Assembly (NCBI GenBank): GCA_002104535.1
Contig: NBOG01000006.1
Span: 64,383 to 128,382 of the forward strand
DNA from: Cognaticolwellia sediminilitoris
GTDB taxonomy: Bacteria; Pseudomonadota; Gammaproteobacteria; Enterobacterales; Alteromonadaceae
Reading direction: 5' to 3'
DNA length: 64,000 nt
Under the pieces are notes generated by a model. The model was not told where the DNA came from and made no database searches. It worked only from the letters and a program-made list of their open reading frames with translations. Position 1 is the stretch's first letter. Every line of letters starts with the position of its first letter. Below are positions 59,851-64,000 of this stretch, in pieces. The position numbers were made by a program, and so were the translations under genes.

Positions 59851-61714
59851 TGCTGTCACCAACAAAATTATCAAGTAATTCACGATTACGTACCGCACCT
59901 TTATCAGCACTGGTAGCGAGCATGGCATAATTCTTAAGCGCATAACTGATCGGACGTACTCGGTCTAAAGGTTTCCAGGCTTTTTTACCTTTCGCTTGCA
60001 TAGCCGTTCGGCGTTCAGCTAGTTCTTTTTCACTAACATTTAAAGTGATTTCACGGCTCGGAATATCGATATGAATAATGTCACCTTGTTCAACTAGTGC
60101 GATGGTACCGCCGTCAGCTGCTTCAGGTGAGACATGACCGATAGACAAGCCTGATGTGCCACCAGAAAATCGACCATCAGTTAATAATGCACAAGCTTTG
60201 CCTAATCCCATCGATTTTAAATAAGTGGTTGGATACAACATTTCTTGCATGCCAGGTCCACCTTTAGGGCCTTCATAGCAAATAACAACTACTTCACCGG
60301 CAACAACTTTACCGGCTAAAATGCCGGCGACTGCATCATCTTGGCTTTCAAAAATATGCGCAGGGCCAGTAAACGTTAAGTTATCGTCACTTACGCCTGC
60401 GGTTTTAACTACACAACCATCAACGGCAATATTACCTGAAAGTACCGCTAAGCCGCCTTCAGTAGAAAATGCATGCTCAATGCTACGAATACAACCGTTT
60501 GCTCGGTCATCGTCTAAGGTATCCCAGCGACAATCTTGACTAAACGCTTTAGTCGTGCGGATACCGGCAGGACCAGCACGATAGAATTTTTTAACCTCTT
60601 CATCGTCAGTGACTTTAATATCATATTGAGCGATCACATCTGCGAGTGTTGTACCTAGCACATTAGGAACATCAGTTTTAAGCAAGTTAGCTCGAGCCAA
60701 TTCACCTAAAATCGCAATAACACCACCGGCGCGATGAACATCTTCCATATGATATTCTGGTGTTGACGGCGCAACTTTACATAACTGCGGCACAATACGT
60801 GACAGTTTATCCATATCAGCCATGGTGTAATCTATTTCCGCCTCTTGGGCGGTGGCTAATAAATGCAAGATGGTGTTAGTTGAGCCACCCATCGCGATAT
60901 CTAGACACATGGCGTTTGAAAATGAGTCTTTGTTGGCAATATTTCGTGGCAGGGCTGACTCGTCATTGTCTTGGTAATAACGTTTAGTTAACTCAACAAT
61001 TTGTGCCCCTGCTTTTAAAAATAATTGCTCACGATCAGCATGGGTGGCCAGCATTGAGCCGTTACCCGGCAAGGCTAAACCTAACGCTTCTGCTAAACAG
61101 TTCATTGAGTTAGCCGTGAACATACCAGAACATGAACCGCACGTTGGACAAGCAGAGCGTTCGACTTGATCGGATTGTTCGTCAGATACTTTAGGGTCAG
61201 CACCTTGGATCATGGCATCAACTAAATCTAGTTTGATAATTTGATCAGAAAGTTTCGTTTTACCCGCTTCCATCGGGCCACCAGAAACAAATATCACTGG
61301 AATGTTAAGGCGCATTGCGGCCATCAGCATACCTGGGGTAATTTTGTCACAGTTTGAAATACATACCATCGCATCGGCGCAATGCGCATTGACCATGTAT
61401 TCTACTGAGTCGGCAATTAAATCGCGTGAAGGTAGGCTGTACAACATGCCGGAGTGACCCATGGCAATACCGTCATCAACGGCAATGGTATTAAACTCTT
61501 TTGCAACGCCACCAGCTTTTTCTATAGCACCGGCAACTAATTGGCCCATATCTTTTAAATGCACGTGACCAGGGACGAACTGAGTAAACGAATTGACCAC
61601 CGCGATAATTGGCTTACCAAAGTCACCATCAGTCATGCCTGTAGCTCTCCAGAGCGCTCGGGCGCCTGCCATGTTTCGACCTTGAGTTGAGGTTGCTGAG
61701 CGTAATTTTGGCAT
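59843..61714 (-). CDS. ilvD: Dihydroxy-acid dehydratase
   Basis: IlvD dehydrates 2,3-dihydroxy acids to 2-keto acids in isoleucine and valine synthesis, using an Fe-S cluster. The 623-residue protein has the cluster and substrate region cysteines in [10 protein letters not shown] and [11 protein letters not shown], the EAGKTKL and [10 protein letters not shown] motifs and the C-terminal [20 protein letters not shown]. Length is close to the 616 residues of E. coli. The 3' end overlaps ilvA by eight bases; a gap of 231 bases separates it from ilvE. Confidence 0.97.
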   Translation of the reverse strand: MPKLRSATSTQGRNMAGARALWRATGMTDGDFGKPIIAVVNSFTQFVPGHVHLKDMGQLVAGAIEKAGGVAKEFNTIAVDDGIAMGHSGMLYSLPSRDLIADSVEYMVNAHCADAMVCISNCDKITPGMLMAAMRLNIPVIFVSGGPMEAGKTKLSDQIIKLDLVDAMIQGADPKVSDEQSDQVERSACPTCGSCSGMFTANSMNCLAEALGLALPGNGSMLATHADREQLFLKAGAQIVELTKRYYQDNDESALPRNIANKDSFSNAMCLDIAMGGSTNTILHLLATAQEAEIDYTMADMDKLSRIVPQLCKVAPSTPEYHMEDVHRAGGVIAILGELARANLLKTDVPNVLGTTLADVIAQYDIKVTDDEEVKKFYRAGPAGIRTTKAFSQDCRWDTLDDDRANGCIRSIEHAFSTEGGLAVLSGNIAVDGCVVKTAGVSDDNLTFTGPAHIFESQDDAVAGILAGKVVAGEVVVICYEGPKGGPGMQEMLYPTTYLKSMGLGKACALLTDGRFSGGTSGLSIGHVSPEAADGGTIALVEQGDIIHIDIPSREITLNVSEKELAERRTAMQAKGKKAWKPLDRVRPISYALKNYAMLATSADKGAVRNRELLDNFVGDSND

Positions 61715-61879
61715 GACAAATTCCCTAAATGCGTTAAGTGCGTGATGAGTTGATATTAAGTGGTTTAGTTATTTTAAAAACACACTTATTAAATGTGCTG
61801 TTAAAATAATATTAACTTTCGCAATTATTAATGCGTTAAAAATCCAGAGTTGAAGCTAATTCAACTAAACTTCAAGGCA

Positions 61880-61910
61880 GGAAGTACACAGCTTATAAGT
61901 GAGTACTTCC
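61880..61910. repeat. Inverted repeat in the ilvE-ilvD gap
   Basis: GGAAGTAC and GTACTTCC form a perfect eight-base-pair stem with a 15-base loop, in the 231-base gap between ilvD and ilvE. It is followed by GACGAAGAAG. It may be a small intergenic repeat or an mRNA-processing or internal regulatory element. No T-run is attached. Confidence 0.55.
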
Positions 61911-61945
61911 GACGAAGAAGTTTAGTGAAATAGCTAAGAACTAGC

Positions 61946-62872
61946 CTATAAAACTGGATCTAACCAGTTGTCAGGTACGGTAGTGCTACCATCAAAAATA
62001 CCAAAAAATGCTTCTTGCAAAGCTTTAGTCATTGGCCCACGAGTACCGTTGCCCACCGCAATACCATCAACTGATTTTACTGGTACAATTTCAGTCGCTG
62101 TTCCACACATAAAGAATTCGTCTGCAAGGTATAAACCTTCTCGTGCAATTGACTCTTCACGTACTTCGTAACCTAGCTGTTTGGCAAGGAAGAATACTGT
62201 GTCACGTGTTAAACCTTGAAGAATTGAAGCAGTACCCGGTGGAGTGTAAATAACACCATTTCGGATTAAAAATAAATTTTGTCCAGCACCTTCACTGACC
62301 ATATTATTAATATCTAAGGCAACACCTTCAGCATAACCATGACGAGCGGCTTCAGTAGAAATCAATTGTGAAGACAGATAGTTACCACCTGCTTTTGCTG
62401 CCGTCGGCATAGTATTAGGTGCTAGTCTATTCCAGCTTGATACGCCAACTTCAACACCATTTTCTACAGCGTCTGCACCTAAGTATGCTTCCCAGCTAAA
62501 CGCGGCGATCATAACATCGGCTACAGCGTCAATAGGTGGACGAAGGCCCATGCCAATATCACCTAAAAAGGCTAATGGACGTAAATAGGCTGACTTTAAG
62601 TTGTTTTTTACTACTGCATCTTTACAGGCTTGTACTACTTGCTCTTCTGTAAAAGGGATGTTCATGCGGTATATCTTTGCCGATTCAAATAAACGTTTAA
62701 TATGCTCTTCTAAACGAAAGATACAGGTACCTTTATGAGTATCGTAAGCACGGATACCTTCAAAAACTGATGAACCGTAATGTAAGGCGTGACTCATTAC
62801 ATGCACTGTAGCATTTTGCCACGGCATGAGTTCCCCATTAAACCAAATTAGTTCTGCGTTAACTTTAGCCAT
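61946..62872 (-). CDS. ilvE: Branched-chain amino acid aminotransferase
   Basis: IlvE catalyses the last transamination to valine, leucine and isoleucine with glutamate. The 308-residue protein is a fold-type IV PLP enzyme with the PLP Lys160 in PTAAKAGGNYLSSQ, VMSHALHYGSSVFEGIRAY and SEGAGQNLFLIRNGVIYTP split across the active site. Family length is about 309. It lies 74 bases from ilvM on the same strand. Confidence 0.97.
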   Translation of the reverse strand: MAKVNAELIWFNGELMPWQNATVHVMSHALHYGSSVFEGIRAYDTHKGTCIFRLEEHIKRLFESAKIYRMNIPFTEEQVVQACKDAVVKNNLKSAYLRPLAFLGDIGMGLRPPIDAVADVMIAAFSWEAYLGADAVENGVEVGVSSWNRLAPNTMPTAAKAGGNYLSSQLISTEAARHGYAEGVALDINNMVSEGAGQNLFLIRNGVIYTPPGTASILQGLTRDTVFFLAKQLGYEVREESIAREGLYLADEFFMCGTATEIVPVKSVDGIAVGNGTRGPMTKALQEAFFGIFDGSTTVPDNWLDPVL

Positions 62873-62946
62873 TTTTATTCCTAAATTTTATTGCGTTTCA
62901 ACCAGTAAACTTAGTGCTACTGATTAAGTTTAAATATGTTTGATCG

Positions 62947-63213
62947 TTATGTTAATCCAGCATTGTTTTGCTGCGATGTACTATTGTCTACTCTGACTTC
63001 TTTGATGTCGATCAGTTTATTAATTTGATCGACTAAAAGTTCAATTGGCCGCTCACTTCTGACCATTAATTCAATCGTGCCGATGTTTGTACCGGTATTT
63101 ACTTTTGCTTTGATACCATTGATCAAAAAACCGCGATAACGAGTGACTTGTAATATGCGCTCAAGTACGACCTGTTTATCATCCGCTTTTATCTTTAATT
63201 GATAGTAGTTCAT
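62947..63213 (-). CDS. ilvM: Acetolactate synthase II small subunit (ACT domain)
   Basis: IlvM is the small regulatory subunit paired with the IlvG catalytic subunit. The 88-residue protein has one ACT-like fold: YYQLKIKADDKQVVLERILQV, with the strand ending GFLINGIKAK and SERPIELLVDQI. The ATG follows directly on the ilvG stop (TAAATG), so the pair is translationally coupled. Confidence 0.94.
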   Translation of the reverse strand: MNYYQLKIKADDKQVVLERILQVTRYRGFLINGIKAKVNTGTNIGTIELMVRSERPIELLVDQINKLIDIKEVRVDNSTSQQNNAGLT

Positions 63214-64000
63214 TTACGTGCTCTCCATCATTTTGTCATTAGCGGTATTCGGCGGTACTAATGGCCAAACATTATCCTGTGCATCTATTTTCACTTGCAG
63301 TAAATAAGGACCGTCATGTTCAAGCATTTCTTCAATCGCAGCTGTAACCTGTGACTTATTGGTGATCATTTTGGCTTTAATATCAAAGGCATTAGCTAGC
63401 ATGACAAAGTCAGGGTTATCGGCTAAATCTGTTTCACTTAAGCGGCCATTGAAAAATAAATCTTGCCACTGGCGCACCATACCTAACTTAGCATTATCAA
63501 TTAAAACGATTTTTACCGGTAACTGAAAACGTTTAATAGTGGAAAGCTCTTGTACATTCATCATGAACGAGCCATCACCTGAAACAGCAATGATACAATC
63601 GGTCGGCCGACTGACCTGAGCACCAACGGCTGCAGGAACGCCAAAGCCCATAGTACCCATACCGCCACTGGTTAAAAAGTTACTGGGATCATCAAATGCC
63701 ATGTGCTGAGCGGTCCACATTTGATGCTGGCCAACATCGGTGGTTACACAAGTATTTTTGGGCATGTTATCGCTAATTTCTTTTAATACAGCCGGGGCAA
63801 AAATAGACTCACCTGGGTGATTATAATCCCAAGCAAACTCGGTATTCATTTGTTGGCATTTTTCTTGCCATACTTCGATAGATAAAGGGATGGCAAGCGC
63901 TGGTAAATTAACTTTTAAATCACCTAAAATTGACGAGTCAGCCTTGCGGCGTTTGTTGATCTCTGCCGTATCAATATCAAAATGGATGATCTTTGCATTT
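63214..64000 (-). CDS. ilvG: Acetolactate synthase II large subunit, 3' part (cut by window end)
   Basis: The reading frame is open to the right end of the window; residues before the internal ATG at 63849 read AKIIHFDID, as in the middle of acetolactate synthases. So about 261 C-terminal residues are visible of about 550. The ThDP domain is seen in VSGDGSFMMNVQEL (GDGS motif) and IDNAKLGMVRQWQ. It condenses pyruvate into acetolactate or 2-acetohydroxybutyrate with FAD and ThDP. The usual attenuator/leader upstream of ilvG lies outside the window. It is the most upstream gene seen of the ilvGMEDA operon. Confidence 0.96.
   Translation of the reverse strand, partial: NAKIIHFDIDTAEINKRRKADSSILGDLKVNLPALAIPLSIEVWQEKCQQMNTEFAWDYNHPGESIFAPAVLKEISDNMPKNTCVTTDVGQHQMWTAQHMAFDDPSNFLTSGGMGTMGFGVPAAVGAQVSRPTDCIIAVSGDGSFMMNVQELSTIKRFQLPVKIVLIDNAKLGMVRQWQDLFFNGRLSETDLADNPDFVMLANAFDIKAKMITNKSQVTAAIEEMLEHDGPYLLQVKIDAQDNVWPLVPPNTANDKMMEST

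Noticed and set aside
59851-59943. N-terminal extension of ilvA into ilvD
   Set aside because: It would overlap ilvD by 101 bases, and the normal IlvA N-terminus begins at the ATG at 59850.
63214-63849. A complete 211-residue gene starting at the ATG at 63849
   Set aside because: The frame stays open to the window end and the upstream residues (AKIIHFDID) match internal acetolactate synthase sequence, so this is the 3' part of ilvG.

Overview
The window looks like chromosome from a marine, AT-rich gammaproteobacterium of the order Alteromonadales, most likely a Colwellia/Thalassotalea-type organism. This is inferred from the gmk-rpoZ-spoT-ridA-trmH-recG and ubiE-ubiJ-ubiB gene orders, a complete-looking ilvG-M-E-D-A operon, a CrbS/CrbR-type sensor pair, many sensory kinases and diguanylate cyclases, and TonB-dependent receptors. 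No rRNA, tRNA, prophage, intact insertion sequence or CRISPR array was seen.

Layout. 0.5-7.7 kb is a signalling island: an orphan periplasmic binding-type protein, a stand-alone receiver, an Hpt-REC-REC-GGDEF protein and, convergent to them, a hybrid histidine kinase overlapping a secreted protein built from a P-x-D-V repeat of about 39 residues. 8-8.6 kb encodes a small DUF1328 membrane protein and a LEA-like lipoprotein. 8.8-17.3 kb holds the transporter-fused sensor kinase CrbS, its convergent LuxR-type partner CrbR, a GntP-family permease and a TonB receptor. 17.36-17.75 kb is a non-coding mosaic of short repeats and hairpins. 17.8-30.9 kb has greB, a subtilisin-like protease, an OmpA-like lipoprotein, an M16 peptidase, an SDR oxidoreductase, a secreted cyclophilin, a DUF445 protein, an aromatic/aspartate aminotransferase and two multi-pass membrane proteins. 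31-41.4 kb has a second TonB receptor, a giant hybrid kinase of about 2,227 residues whose N-terminal kinase-like domain appears catalytically dead, and a REC-GGDEF protein. 41.5-51.4 kb is conserved core: gmk, rpoZ, spoT, ridA, trmH, recG, ubiE, ubiJ, ubiB. 51.4-58.1 kb has yehS (DUF1456), a second orphan binding-type protein convergent with a membrane diguanylate cyclase, rep, ubiK and a DUF418 membrane protein. 58.3-64 kb is the branched-chain amino acid operon on the minus strand, with ilvG cut by the window end.

How it works together. Much of the accessory content is signal transduction: three hybrid kinases, two separate response regulators and three GGDEF proteins point to c-di-GMP and phosphorelay control. 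CrbS/CrbR with the neighbouring permease suggests control of acetate or short organic acid use. The ubi genes supply the late ubiquinone pathway (UbiE methylase, the UbiJ/UbiK lipid-binding accessory pair and the UbiB ATPase). Most gene names rest on motif recognition by eye; no database search was run. Start codons were moved inward where a clear ribosome-binding site or family length supported it.
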